From CAWUEZ02 sp963921355 (lineage in GTDB: Bacteria; Pseudomonadota; Alphaproteobacteria; Thalassobaculales; Thalassobaculaceae), in assembly GCA_963921355.3 (NCBI GenBank), contig OZ001190.1:3720001-3784000 (forward strand): a stretch of 64,000 nucleotides of DNA, given 5' to 3'. The position numbers and the translations under genes were made by a program. Below the pieces are notes generated by a model that made no database searches, was not told the DNA's origin, and saw nothing but the letters and a program-made list of their open reading frames with translations. How positions within the stretch are numbered: position 1 is the stretch's first letter; every line of letters begins with the position of its first letter. Below, piece by piece: positions 8,499 to 17,048 of the stretch.

Positions 8499-9355
8499 CG
8501 GCAACGCCGGTCCCGGGCCGCGAGCGTTTCGTCACACACCGCAACGGCGGGCGATTGCTGGTCTGCGACTGGGGGGATTCGCTCGACCCGCGCACCCCTC
8601 TGCTCGGCCTTCCCGGCTACGCCCGCACCGCCAAGGACTTCGCTCACCTTGCCGAACGCTACGCACCGCGGCGGCTCGTCAGCTTCGACTACCGCGGGCG
8701 CGGGCGGTCGGACTACGAGGCCGACTGGCGGCGCTATGCCCCGGCCACGATGCTCGACGACGTGAAGTCCGTCATGGTGGCCCTCGGGCTGCACCGCTGT
8801 GTTGCCGTCGGCACGTCCTTCGGCGGGCTGCTGGCCATGGGGCTGGCCGCCGTGGCGCCGACCGCCCTCGCCGGGGTCGTCCTGAACGACGTCGGACCCG
8901 ATGTCGAAGCCGGCGGCGGCGACATGCTGATCGAGGTGATGGGCAAAGAGCGGCGCCACACGTCCTGGCAGACAGCCATGGCGGAGCTGCAAGGCATTCT
9001 GCCGGACATGTCCCTGCGGGGTGAGGCCGAGTGGATGCACTTCACCCGCAACACCTACAGGGAAGAGCCTGACGGCTCGATCCGTCAGGACTGGGATCCG
9101 CAGATCGTCAAACCGCTGGTCGAGAATGCCGGGTCGCAGCCGAACCTGTGGCCGTTGTTCACAGCCCTGTCGGCGTTTCCCACACTGCTGGTCAGAGGCG
9201 GCAAGTCGATCGTTCTGTCGGGCGAGACCGCCCAACGCATGCAGGAGCGCCATCCCGGTATGCGCAGCGTCGTCCTGCCCGAGGTCGGCCACGCGCCGAC
9301 GCTCGAAGAGCCGGAGATCCGCGCCGAACTCGACGGGTTTCTGGCCGCGCTGTAG
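8495..9355 (+). CDS. Alpha/beta hydrolase
   Basis: Serine hydrolase of the alpha/beta fold, 286 residues. The GTG at 8495 overlaps the preceding stop (GTGA), so I choose it over a start 32 codons upstream inside the dehalogenase. The nucleophile elbow is GTSFGG, the oxyanion region is LLGLPGYARTAKDF, and the catalytic His lies in EVGHAPTLEEPE near the C terminus. The substrate is not identifiable. Translational coupling to the haloacid dehalogenase suggests a shared function. Confidence 0.82.
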   Translation: MTATPVPGRERFVTHRNGGRLLVCDWGDSLDPRTPLLGLPGYARTAKDFAHLAERYAPRRLVSFDYRGRGRSDYEADWRRYAPATMLDDVKSVMVALGLHRCVAVGTSFGGLLAMGLAAVAPTALAGVVLNDVGPDVEAGGGDMLIEVMGKERRHTSWQTAMAELQGILPDMSLRGEAEWMHFTRNTYREEPDGSIRQDWDPQIVKPLVENAGSQPNLWPLFTALSAFPTLLVRGGKSIVLSGETAQRMQERHPGMRSVVLPEVGHAPTLEEPEIRAELDGFLAAL

Positions 9356-9406
9356 CGCCCCAGGGGTCGCCGCCATCGTCTCCGGACGCGACGGTTGGGG
9401 TCCGGA

Positions 9407-9901
9407 TCAGGTGGTCGCGTCCGCCGGAATTGCCGCGCCGTTCTCGGCCTTGGCAACGGGGACAGGCCCCTCGCCGTCGCGCCGAGAGACCGCCGGCTTG
9501 ACCGGCTCCAGCTTGGGAACCGGCTTCTTGTCGGCATCGCTCGGGAAGTGGCGGCTATTGCCTTCGAAGAAGGCCCCCGGCTCGATCGACAGGCGCTCCT
9601 GGATCACGTCGGCGATCACCCGCGCGGTCTTGATCAGGGCAACGTGGCGGGCCTTGATCTGGCCGGTCACGTTGCCGGCGATCACGACATCCTCGCACTC
9701 GATCGCGCCACGCACGGTCGCCGAACTCGACACGGTCAGCTTGTTGGACACGATGTCGCCCTCGACGGTGCCATCCACCTGGATGTCGCCCTCGCTCGAG
9801 AGATTCCCGTTGATCGAAAGGTCGGAGCTGATGATCGACGGCGCCGCCGGTTTCGCGGGACCGCTCTCGGACCTAGTCGGTGTCTTTTGCTTGCTGAACA
9901 T
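9407..9901 (-). CDS. bacA: Bactofilin
   Basis: Cytoskeletal polymer-forming protein. The central beta-helix domain (residues about 25-120) has the repeated short strands typical of bactofilins, such as GNLSSEGDIQVDGTVEGDIV and GAIECEDVVIAGNVTGQI. It is flanked by flexible N- and C-terminal tails rich in Pro, Lys and Ala. The start codon lies inside the 3' end of the upstream M23 peptidase gene (29-bp overlap), which implies co-translation. In stalked alphaproteobacteria, bactofilins recruit M23 peptidases to sites of localised cell-wall growth; the overlap supports the same pairing here. Confidence 0.93.
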   Translation of the reverse strand: MFSKQKTPTRSESGPAKPAAPSIISSDLSINGNLSSEGDIQVDGTVEGDIVSNKLTVSSSATVRGAIECEDVVIAGNVTGQIKARHVALIKTARVIADVIQERLSIEPGAFFEGNSRHFPSDADKKPVPKLEPVKPAVSRRDGEGPVPVAKAENGAAIPADATT

Positions 9902-11345
9902 AGGCCCCCGCTTTCATGAACTTTGACGGGTTGATCGGTTTTCCGCCGTAACGCACTTCGTAGTGAACGTGCGGCCCGGTGCTGCGTCCGCTCGACCCGA
10001 GCAGCGCGATCGTCTCTCCCAAATCGACGCGCTGTCCCTTCTTGACCTTGATCTTAGCCAGATGACCGTAGCGCGTCATCAGGCCATGTCCATGGTCGAC
10101 ATCGACCACCCGTCCATAGCGGCTTCGGCGCCCGGCAAAGGACACCACGCCGGGCGCGGTCGTCGTCACCGGCTGCTTGTACGGGCCCGCGAGATCCATG
10201 CCGTAGTGCATGGCGTAGCGGCCGTTGAACGGATCCTTGCGGCGGCCGTAGTAGCTGGTGATCCAATAGTCCCCCAGCGGTTCGGCCAGCGGCAGGGCAT
10301 TGTAGATGTTGAAAACCTGTTCCCAGCGCAGCAGCCGGCGCTCGAGTTCGACCCGCAACGCGTCGTCTGCCGCGTTCAACTCCATGTCCGGCGAATAGGG
10401 GATGAAGGGCCCGCCCTTGCCGGTGGTATTCTCCGACGGAACCGGCGCCACCTTGTCGAGTTTCAGCCCGGTGCGGCGGATCACGTCCTCGACCTGGGCG
10501 ATCTGATCTTGGGTGCGGTCCGAAATGTGGCGCAGGGCGCGGCTGTGCGCATCGCGCTCGTTCTCAAGGGTGCGCTCGAGATCCGATACCTGCGAGCGAA
10601 GGGCGTCGTTGTCGACGGCGACGGCGCTGCGCTCCAGGATCACCGTCCGCAGGTCTGTCTTCAACGCGCGGACGTTGTTGTCGAGCAGCTCGACGCGGGC
10701 GTTAGCGGCTTCCAGTTCGTTGTGCAGAGCCCACAGGCGGTCGTCCAGGGCCGCCCGCTCCGCCGCGATCTCGGCCTTCTCGGCTTCCACCACCGCCAGG
10801 TGCTGGCGCAACGTCGTGATATGCGCCTCGAGCGCATTGTTCTTGCCGGTGATCTGACGCAATTCGGAGCCGAACAGTTCCAACTGGTCGCCCAGCTCCA
10901 CCCGCGCCGACGTGATGCGTTCCCGTTCAGCCTCGGACATGCGCAGCGCGTCCTCGGTCGAGGTCAGATCCTGCTTCAACTCCTCGTTCTGGCTGAAAAG
11001 GCCACGCAGATGCGCTTCGGTTTCCTTGAGGTCGCGTGTGATATCGACGATCGAAAGCTGGTAGTCGGACACCTGATCCAGGAGCTTCCGGTAGGCCTGT
11101 CTTGACCGAACGATGGCGTCGGTCTTGTCGGAGATGATCTGGTCCTGGTTGTGATAGCCGACAGTGGTGAAGCCGACCCAGCCGGCGAAACCGATCCAGG
11201 ACGCGATGACCAGAACCTGGAGGCCGGTGCTGAGGCGGAGGTAGCTGGTCTCGCCTTCGGTCCGCACGATGATCTGCCGCTCGGGCAGTCGATGCTTAAC
11301 GAAGCGCCTCAGCCGGTCCGCCCATCCAACGGACTCGTCGTCCAT
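9873..11345 (-). CDS. Membrane-anchored coiled-coil M23 (LytM) metallopeptidase, LmdC-like
   Basis: Predicted peptidoglycan endopeptidase or LytM activator. Starting at 11345 (MDDESVGWADRL) the 490-residue protein has a cytoplasmic basic segment, one membrane helix near residues 40-62 (LQVLVIASWIGFAGWVGF), a long coiled coil (about 75-290) and a C-terminal M23 domain. Zinc ligands are visible in MHYGMDLAG, and in the HVHYEVR motif close to the end. It overlaps the bactofilin gene, matching the bactofilin-LmdC pairs known from related bacteria. An upstream in-frame start at 11384 is less likely. Confidence 0.92.
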   Translation of the reverse strand: MDDESVGWADRLRRFVKHRLPERQIIVRTEGETSYLRLSTGLQVLVIASWIGFAGWVGFTTVGYHNQDQIISDKTDAIVRSRQAYRKLLDQVSDYQLSIVDITRDLKETEAHLRGLFSQNEELKQDLTSTEDALRMSEAERERITSARVELGDQLELFGSELRQITGKNNALEAHITTLRQHLAVVEAEKAEIAAERAALDDRLWALHNELEAANARVELLDNNVRALKTDLRTVILERSAVAVDNDALRSQVSDLERTLENERDAHSRALRHISDRTQDQIAQVEDVIRRTGLKLDKVAPVPSENTTGKGGPFIPYSPDMELNAADDALRVELERRLLRWEQVFNIYNALPLAEPLGDYWITSYYGRRKDPFNGRYAMHYGMDLAGPYKQPVTTTAPGVVSFAGRRSRYGRVVDVDHGHGLMTRYGHLAKIKVKKGQRVDLGETIALLGSSGRSTGPHVHYEVRYGGKPINPSKFMKAGAYVQQAKDTD

Positions 11346-11486
11346 GGGTCGCCCCCCAATTCCTCGGTTTCGCGTCCGGCCCAAGCCGAGCCCCAGCCTA
11401 CGTCCCGGACCATGTCCCGAACGGTCGCGGAAAGGTACCTTTCGGACATACTATTAGGCAAGGTCAATGGCGGCACCGGACGCTGT

Positions 11487-12116
11487 ATGGAGCAAAATCT
11501 TAACCTGGACGACCAGATCCGCGGGGTCGCGATGGCGCTTCGGCACTGGTTTGAAATCCGCGACATAGAACGCGAGCAACAGCGCCTCGGCCTGCTCCCG
11601 TCCGGTCCGAAAGATAAGAAATACGACAAGCGGTTACGCCCGCTGACGGTGACCGCGCTTCCGCCACAGCTGGTGCACTTGAAGTCCGACGCTCCGATGC
11701 TGACCCTGCACTACATGCAGGACATCTATGACGACGGCGAGTTCCGCGGCGACGCCTGGCGATGGTGGTTGGCCTGGATCGCCATCGAACTGGTGGCCCG
11801 TGGTGGCCCTGACCGCGACGGCGCCAAAACACGTCGATTCGTGGTCGAGGACCCATCGATCGAAACCGTTCGCCTGAATGCGGCCCGTTGGCTCGCCGCC
11901 AATCCGCTGCGCCTCGGTCTCGTCCAGAAACGTCTGCGCACCCTGATCCGTCACGCCATGACGGCGGCAGACTCCCCCGGACAGACCATCGAGGAAAGGA
12001 CTCTCCGTAGCGTGGAGAACCTGGACCGCACTTTGGTCGACGCCATGGCCGAGGAGGCCGCACGGATCGCCGCTGCGATCACCTTCCGGCTTGAGGAGCG
12101 GGCGAGGCGCGGATAG
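11487..12116 (+). CDS. Hypothetical protein, helical, unknown function
   Basis: A 209-residue protein starting MEQNLNLDDQIRGVAMALRHWFEIRDIE; an upstream in-frame ATG at 11412 would add 25 residues. No catalytic motif, signal peptide or membrane helix was recognised. It is predicted to be mostly helical, with Trp-rich GDAWRWWLAWIAIELVARGG near the middle and a charged C terminus. Codon usage and length support a real gene. It is divergent from the M23 peptidase and is followed by an AT-rich stretch. Confidence 0.65.
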   Translation: MEQNLNLDDQIRGVAMALRHWFEIRDIEREQQRLGLLPSGPKDKKYDKRLRPLTVTALPPQLVHLKSDAPMLTLHYMQDIYDDGEFRGDAWRWWLAWIAIELVARGGPDRDGAKTRRFVVEDPSIETVRLNAARWLAANPLRLGLVQKRLRTLIRHAMTAADSPGQTIEERTLRSVENLDRTLVDAMAEEAARIAAAITFRLEERARRG

Positions 12117-12331
12117 TGGCATCGAGTGAATTCCACTAAATATGTAGAGATAAACCACAGTTTATTAGCGGTCTTAACCATAACTGGGCAGAGATCTGCG
12201 GTTCTTTGAGAACATCGTATTAATTTCAAGGCGACACTATTCCAGTTGCTACATCTCTGTATTTGTCTATACTCATGTGGAGGTGATTGATATCACTTCT
12301 ATATCCTTACTCCCTGTGGGTAATTACAGCG
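12117..12331 (+). promoter_or_regulatory. AT-rich leader of the small HTH gene with three inverted repeats
   Basis: This gap is distinctly AT-rich. It holds three compact dyads: GCAGA-GA-TCTGC at 12188-12199, GTTCT-TTG-AGAAC at 12201-12213 and GTGAT-TGAT-ATCAC at about 12283-12297. Their arrangement before a gene for a winged-helix DNA-binding protein suggests operators, possibly autoregulatory. This is inference from symmetry only. Confidence 0.4.
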
Positions 12332-12514
12332 ATGTTGAGCCGACCTCTACTTACCGTCCACGACGCAGCTGGCATGCTTCAGGTGCAGGAGGCGACGGTG
12401 CGTTCATGGATCCGGGACAAGCGCATTCGGGCGATCAAAGTCGGCAAAGAGTGGCGGATCGCCCACAAAGACCTGGAAGAGTTCCTGAACGACAACACCA
12501 ATCTGGCCGACTGA
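12332..12514 (+). CDS. Small helix-turn-helix protein, excisionase/MerR-like (BldC-type)
   Basis: A 60-residue DNA-binding protein. The fold is recognisable from LLTVHDAAGMLQVQEATVRSWIRDKRIRAIKVGKEWRI followed by HKDLEEFL, the pattern of excisionase-family winged HTH domains. Only this domain is present, with no oligomerisation or effector part. The ATG at 12332 is chosen because the domain starts directly after it; a TTG at 12287 would add 15 residues. No integrase or phage gene lies nearby, so it is more likely a chromosomal regulator than an element's Xis. Confidence 0.75.
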   Translation: MLSRPLLTVHDAAGMLQVQEATVRSWIRDKRIRAIKVGKEWRIAHKDLEEFLNDNTNLAD

Positions 12515-12534
12515 CGCCTCTTAGGTCAGTCTGA

Positions 12535-14296
12535 TCAGCGCGGACGGTCTGGCCCGGCGGCCAGGCCGCCGGGGCGTCTTGGATCCGTGTAGCCCCGGAA
12601 CCCATCCGCTGCGGCCACAATCGACTGAGACGCGCCAAAAGCGCGGCGTGTTTCCACCGTATGACCAAGCGCCGACAGGGCTGCGACCGTGTCCGCGCCG
12701 ACGCCCTCCTCCACCCAGATCCGGTCCGGAAGCCATTGGTGATGCATCCGCGGCGCGACCGTGGCTTCGGCCAGGTTCATACCGTGATCGACGAGGTTCA
12801 GAACCAGTTGCAGAACCGTGGTGATGATGCGGCTGCCGTCGGGACTGCCCAAAGCAGCGATCGCTCGCCCATCGCGCAATAGAATGGCCGGCGTCATCGA
12901 CGACAGCGGTCGCTTGCCGGGCTGAATGGCGTTGGCCTCGCCACCGATCAGGCCATAGGCGTTGGGCACGCCGGGCTTTGCTGAGAAGTCATCCATTTCG
13001 TTGTTGAGAAAGACCCCAGTGCCCTCGGCGACGATTCCGGTACCAAATCCGAAGTTCAGGGTCGTCGTCAGCGAGACGACATTGCCTTGTCGATCCATCA
13101 CCGACAGGTGGGTCGTGTCGGCGCTCTCGGCCTGCGGTGCCACGCCGGCCGCCACGCTCGACGACGGCGTCGCTCGACCGGCGACGATCTCGGCGCGAAG
13201 CTCTGCCGCCCGGGTTTTCCCGGTGAGCCAGTTCAAGGGCACCGATACATGGTCCGGATCCCCCAGGTGCAAGGCGCGATCTGCGTAGGCCCGGCGCATC
13301 GCTTCCGCCATCCGGTGCAGGGTGTCCGCCGAATTGTGGCCGAGCGCGCGGATATCGTAGCCCTCGAGAATGTTCAGCATCTGGACCAGGTGAGCGCCGC
13401 CGGAACTCGGTGGCGGCATCGATACGACATCGACGCCGCGGTAGGTGCCCCGAACCGGCTCTCGATCAACGCTGCGGTAAGCGGCCAGATCCGCGCGGGT
13501 GATCAGCCCGCCGTGGCGAGCCATCTCCTCGGCGAGAAGATCGGCGACCGCCCCCCCTGTAGAAACCGTCAGCACCCTGCGCCGCGATCAGTTCAAGCGT
13601 CGCCGCCAGATCCGGTTGGCGCAGCAGATGACCCGGCAGCAGCGGCCCACCGTCCGGGCGGGCAACCACGGCCATGGTCGCGGGCCACCTGGCGAACCGT
13701 TTCATTCGGCGCGCCAGATTGCGGTGCAGGACCCGCGTCACGGTCACGCCCTCGGTGGCGAGCGCGATCGCCGGCTCGATCAGACGCCGGCGCGGCAGAC
13801 TCCCCCATCGAGCATGGAGCGCGAGGTACCCGGCAACCGACCCAGGAACGCCGACCGAGCGGTGGGAGTATCGTGCCAGTTCGGCATCGACCTCGCCATC
13901 CGCGCCCAGGAACAGGTCCCGTCCGGCAGCCAAGGGCGCACGCTCGCGGAAGTCGATCGCGTGGGCGGAACCACGGCCGGCCTCGTGGACGATGGCGAAC
14001 CCGCCACCACCGAGATTGCCGGCCTGCGGCAACGTCACCGCCAAAGCGAAGGCTGTCGCCACGGCCGCATCCACGGCATTGCCGCCGTCGGCCAGAATGT
14101 CGACCCCGACCCGGGTCGCCGCCGCCTCCCGGCTGACCACCATGCCGCCGGCTGCTTCGACCGGAAACACCCGATCCTGTGAGGTGAGGTCCGCCGGCAC
14201 GAAGGCGCCTGCAGCCGGTGGCAGCGCCAACGCCCCAACCCCGGCCGCAAGCCCCCGCGTAACCTGTCTGCGCGTCACCTGCCTGGGCGTCACCAT
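12535..14296 (-). pseudogene. ggt: Gamma-glutamyltransferase, split by a frameshift
   Basis: Periplasmic enzyme that hydrolyses or transfers the gamma-glutamyl group of glutathione. The ATG at 14296 follows GGAGG and opens a Tat-like signal (TRRQVTRG, then a hydrophobic Ala/Leu stretch). The N-terminal half reads to FYRGG; the rest (GAVADLLAEEMARHGG onward) is in another frame. The switch coincides with a run of seven C at 13551-13557; six would restore GFYRGAVADLL. The autoprocessing and nucleophile Thr is in ADTTHLSVMD. The oxyanion motif reads GSPDGSRI where the family normally has GSPGGSRI. If the indel is a consensus error, this is an intact gene. Confidence 0.85.
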
Positions 14297-14330
14297 GCCA
14301 ACCTCCACAACCGATAGGGCGGCCCACGCT

Positions 14331-14391
14331 AGATCGGATCATGTTTCGTCGGGAACACTCTGATTTCCGGTGCATCACGTGCATCCGATCT
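14331..14391. repeat. Dispersed palindromic repeat A, copy 1
   Basis: A 61-bp element bounded by AGATCGGAT and ATCCGATCT in inverted orientation, with an inner GTTTCGTCGGGAACACTC segment. It lies in the ggt / oxygenase intergenic region. Copies of exactly the same length occur at 39096-39156 and 55172-55232. Confidence 0.85.
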
Positions 14392-14480
14392 AAACCAGCG
14401 CGGCATTCATTCCACACTGCGCGTTAATTACGGGTTCACGGGCCCTTATCTTCTGCGAACAGGAATGAAAGAGGTGTGCC

Positions 14481-15368
14481 GTGAACCACATGTCCCCTGC
14501 TGTAGCCGCCGCCCACACAGAGATTTCAGTCCCGGCGCCAGGTGCCGACGGAACCATCCACGCGCCGCTGGGCTTCATCGTCCGCCAGCGCGAGAAACCG
14601 GTGTTTCATAGTTCCGCACTGACCGGCGGGGCTCCGAAACTGTTCTTCGACGTCGAGGACGTGGAAGTGGCCGTCAAGAACATGCGGCCCCTCGCCGACC
14701 GACTGGATCTGGACCGCGAAGGGTTCGAACTCCGCCAGGAGCCGACGGCGGTCGAGGACCTGTACGACGATGATGCCGTCGTCACCGCCTACTATGCCGA
14801 AATCACTGAGCTTCTGAAGCGCGCGCTCGGCGCCGATACGGTGGCGATCTTCGACCACACACGTCGGTCCGATGCCGGCGCCGGGGCCGCCAACAAGGAC
14901 GGCAGTCGCGGACCGGCATCGCGGATCCATGTCGACTACACCGAAACATCAGGGCCGAAGCTGGCGCGCGACGCGCTGGGCGACGAGGCGGTCGACCGGA
15001 TTCTGGCCCGGCGGGGTCGCATCGTTCAGGTCAACGTTTGGCGCCCGATCACCGGCCCGGTCCAGCGCGCACCGTTGGCACTCGCTGATGCGACGTCCAT
15101 CGCTGCGGACGAACTGCTCGCCACCGATCAGGTGTTCCCGGACCGGGTCGGTGAGATCTATAAGGTCGCCCATGGCGACAGTCAGGATTGGTACTGGGCA
15201 CCAGACATGGGCCGAGACGAGGTCCTGCTGATCAAGGGATGGGACAGTCTGGACGATGGGCGGACGAAGTTCACGCCGCACGGCGCCTTCCAGATCCCCG
15301 ATCAGGACCCCAGCGCGCCGCCCCGCGAAAGCATCGAAGTGCGGGCCTTCGCGGTGATCGAGGCCTGA
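14481..15368 (+). CDS. CmcJ/NvfI (AsaB)-family oxygenase
   Basis: Member of the family that includes cephamycin CmcJ and fungal AsaB/NvfI, Fe(II)/2-oxoglutarate-type oxygenases of secondary metabolism. Motifs seen in the 295-residue protein: FDHTRR (124-129), RIHVDYT with the probable metal ligands His150 and Asp152, VNVWRPI (184-190), VLLIKGWDS and FTPHGAF with probable third ligand His267. The GTG at 14481 has GAGG at a good distance; an ATG three codons later is possible. No biosynthetic cluster surrounds it, so the substrate is open. It may act on a quaternary amine or amino acid, given the adjacent sox operon. Confidence 0.8.
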   Translation: MNHMSPAVAAAHTEISVPAPGADGTIHAPLGFIVRQREKPVFHSSALTGGAPKLFFDVEDVEVAVKNMRPLADRLDLDREGFELRQEPTAVEDLYDDDAVVTAYYAEITELLKRALGADTVAIFDHTRRSDAGAGAANKDGSRGPASRIHVDYTETSGPKLARDALGDEAVDRILARRGRIVQVNVWRPITGPVQRAPLALADATSIAADELLATDQVFPDRVGEIYKVAHGDSQDWYWAPDMGRDEVLLIKGWDSLDDGRTKFTPHGAFQIPDQDPSAPPRESIEVRAFAVIEA

Positions 15369-15490
15369 CAGGGCACTGGGCCGGAACGCGCATAGGACCA
15401 TGACGACGGACCAGGAACAGAATGGGTCCGATGCCCGCTTCGCACCGGCCTTAAGCTGATGCACACTCCGCGCGATCGGAGGTGCATCGG

Positions 15491-16747
15491 ATGGCAGAGT
15501 ACTCGGTCTTCTCCCTGCTGAAGCAGGGTCTGTCGGGGCATCGGGGATGGCCCCGCGCCTGGCGGGACCCGGAGCCGAAAGCGTCCTATGACGTGGTCAT
15601 CATCGGCGGTGGCGGGCACGGCCTGGCCACCGCCTACTACCTTGCGCGCAACCACGGGCTGACGAACGTCGCCGTCGTCGAAAAAGGCTGGATCGGCGGC
15701 GGCAATGTCGGGCGCAACACCACGATCGTGCGCTCCAACTACATGCTGGACGGCAACGCCCATTTCTATGAGCACAGCCTGAAGCTGTGGGAGGGGCTGA
15801 GCCAGGACCTGAACTACAACGTCATGTTCAGCCAGCGCGGGGTCCTGAACCTGGCGCATTCCGACGGCCAGATGGACGCGTTCGCGCGGCGCGGCAACTC
15901 GATGCGGCTGAACGGCATCGACGCGGAACTTCTGGGCCGCGAGGACGTCCGCGCGCTCTATCCCCATCTGGACTTCTCGGCCGAGGCACGCTGGCCGATC
16001 TATGGCGGCCTGCTGCAGCCGCGCGGTGGCACGGCGCGGCACGATGCCGTCGCCTGGGGGTTCGCGCGGGCCGCCGACCGGCTCGGCGTCGACATTCTGC
16101 AGAACTGCGAAGTCACCGGCTTCGAGCGCAGCGACAACCGGGTCACCGGTGTGCGGACGACCCGCGGCACGATCGCCTGCGGGCGCGTCGGGATGGCGGT
16201 CGCCGGCAACAGTTCGAAGGTTGCCGGCATGGCCGGCCTGCGCCTGCCGATTGAGAGCCACGTTCTCCAGGCCTTCGTGACCGAGCCCCTCAAGCCGCTG
16301 ATCGACGGCGTCGTGACCTTCGGCGCCGGCCACTTCTACATCAGCCAGTCGGACAAGGGCGGGCTGGTTCTGGGCGGCGACATCGATTTCTACAATTCCT
16401 ACGCCCAGCGCGGAAACCTGCCGATCGCCGAGGCGGTCATGGCCAACGGCGTCGCGATGATGCCGTACCTGTCCCGGCTGCGGATCCTGCGCAGTTGGGG
16501 CGGGATCATGGACATGTCGATGGACGGCAGTCCGATCATCTCCAAGACCCCGATCGACAATCTCTACCTCAACGCCGGGTGGTGCTACGGCGGGTTCAAG
16601 GCGACCCCCGGGTCCGGCTGGGTGTTCGCCCACACCATCGCCGAAGACTCCGCCCACCCCTACAGCAGCGCCATGTCCCTGGACCGCTTCGCGACCGGTC
16701 ACCTTCTCGATGAAGGTGGCAAGGGTCCCGACCCGAAACTGCACTGA
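15491..16747 (+). CDS. soxB: Sarcosine oxidase beta subunit
   Basis: FAD-containing subunit of heterotetrameric sarcosine oxidase, which demethylates sarcosine to glycine. The ATG at 15491 has GGAGG eight bases upstream; residues before it (MHR) are discounted. The ADP-binding motif is VVIIGGGGHGLATAYYL. A His in GTARHDAVAWG matches the covalent FMN attachment site of SoxB. C-terminal landmarks are WGGIMDMSMDGSP and LNAGWCYGGFKATPGSG. At 418 residues it has the usual length. It is the first gene of soxBDAG. Confidence 0.95.
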   Translation: MAEYSVFSLLKQGLSGHRGWPRAWRDPEPKASYDVVIIGGGGHGLATAYYLARNHGLTNVAVVEKGWIGGGNVGRNTTIVRSNYMLDGNAHFYEHSLKLWEGLSQDLNYNVMFSQRGVLNLAHSDGQMDAFARRGNSMRLNGIDAELLGREDVRALYPHLDFSAEARWPIYGGLLQPRGGTARHDAVAWGFARAADRLGVDILQNCEVTGFERSDNRVTGVRTTRGTIACGRVGMAVAGNSSKVAGMAGLRLPIESHVLQAFVTEPLKPLIDGVVTFGAGHFYISQSDKGGLVLGGDIDFYNSYAQRGNLPIAEAVMANGVAMMPYLSRLRILRSWGGIMDMSMDGSPIISKTPIDNLYLNAGWCYGGFKATPGSGWVFAHTIAEDSAHPYSSAMSLDRFATGHLLDEGGKGPDPKLH

Positions 16748-16769
16748 GCCCCGCCTCCAGGATCGCCCG

Positions 16770-17048
16770 ATGATTCAGTTGACCTGCCCGCACTGTGGTC
16801 CCCGAGACCATGCCGAGTTCAGCTATGCTGGCGACGCGCGCATCGTCCGACCCGCCGACCCGCAAGCCGCCACCGCCGCGGACTGGGATGACTACGTCTA
16901 TCTGCGCGACAACCCGTCCGGCGCCCATGTCGAGTACTGGCATCACGTCCAGGGCTGCCGGGCATTCGTGAAAGTCATCCGGGACATCACCACCCATGAG
17001 GTGATCGCCTGCGGCTGGCCATCCGACGACCTGGGGGACGCGCCATGA
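16770..17048 (+). CDS. soxD: Sarcosine oxidase delta subunit
   Basis: Small zinc-binding subunit of the sarcosine oxidase complex, 92 residues. It starts MIQLTCPHCGPRDHAEF, which contains the zinc ligands Cys6, Cys9 and His, with a further Cys in VQGCRAFVKVIRDITTHEV. Its stop overlaps the soxA start by four bases, which couples translation. The order B-D-A-G is the standard one. Confidence 0.95.
   Translation: MIQLTCPHCGPRDHAEFSYAGDARIVRPADPQAATAADWDDYVYLRDNPSGAHVEYWHHVQGCRAFVKVIRDITTHEVIACGWPSDDLGDAP

Noticed and set aside
12332..12514. Prophage or integrative element signalled by an Xis-like protein
   Set aside because: No integrase, attachment-site repeat, tRNA or phage gene is present nearby.
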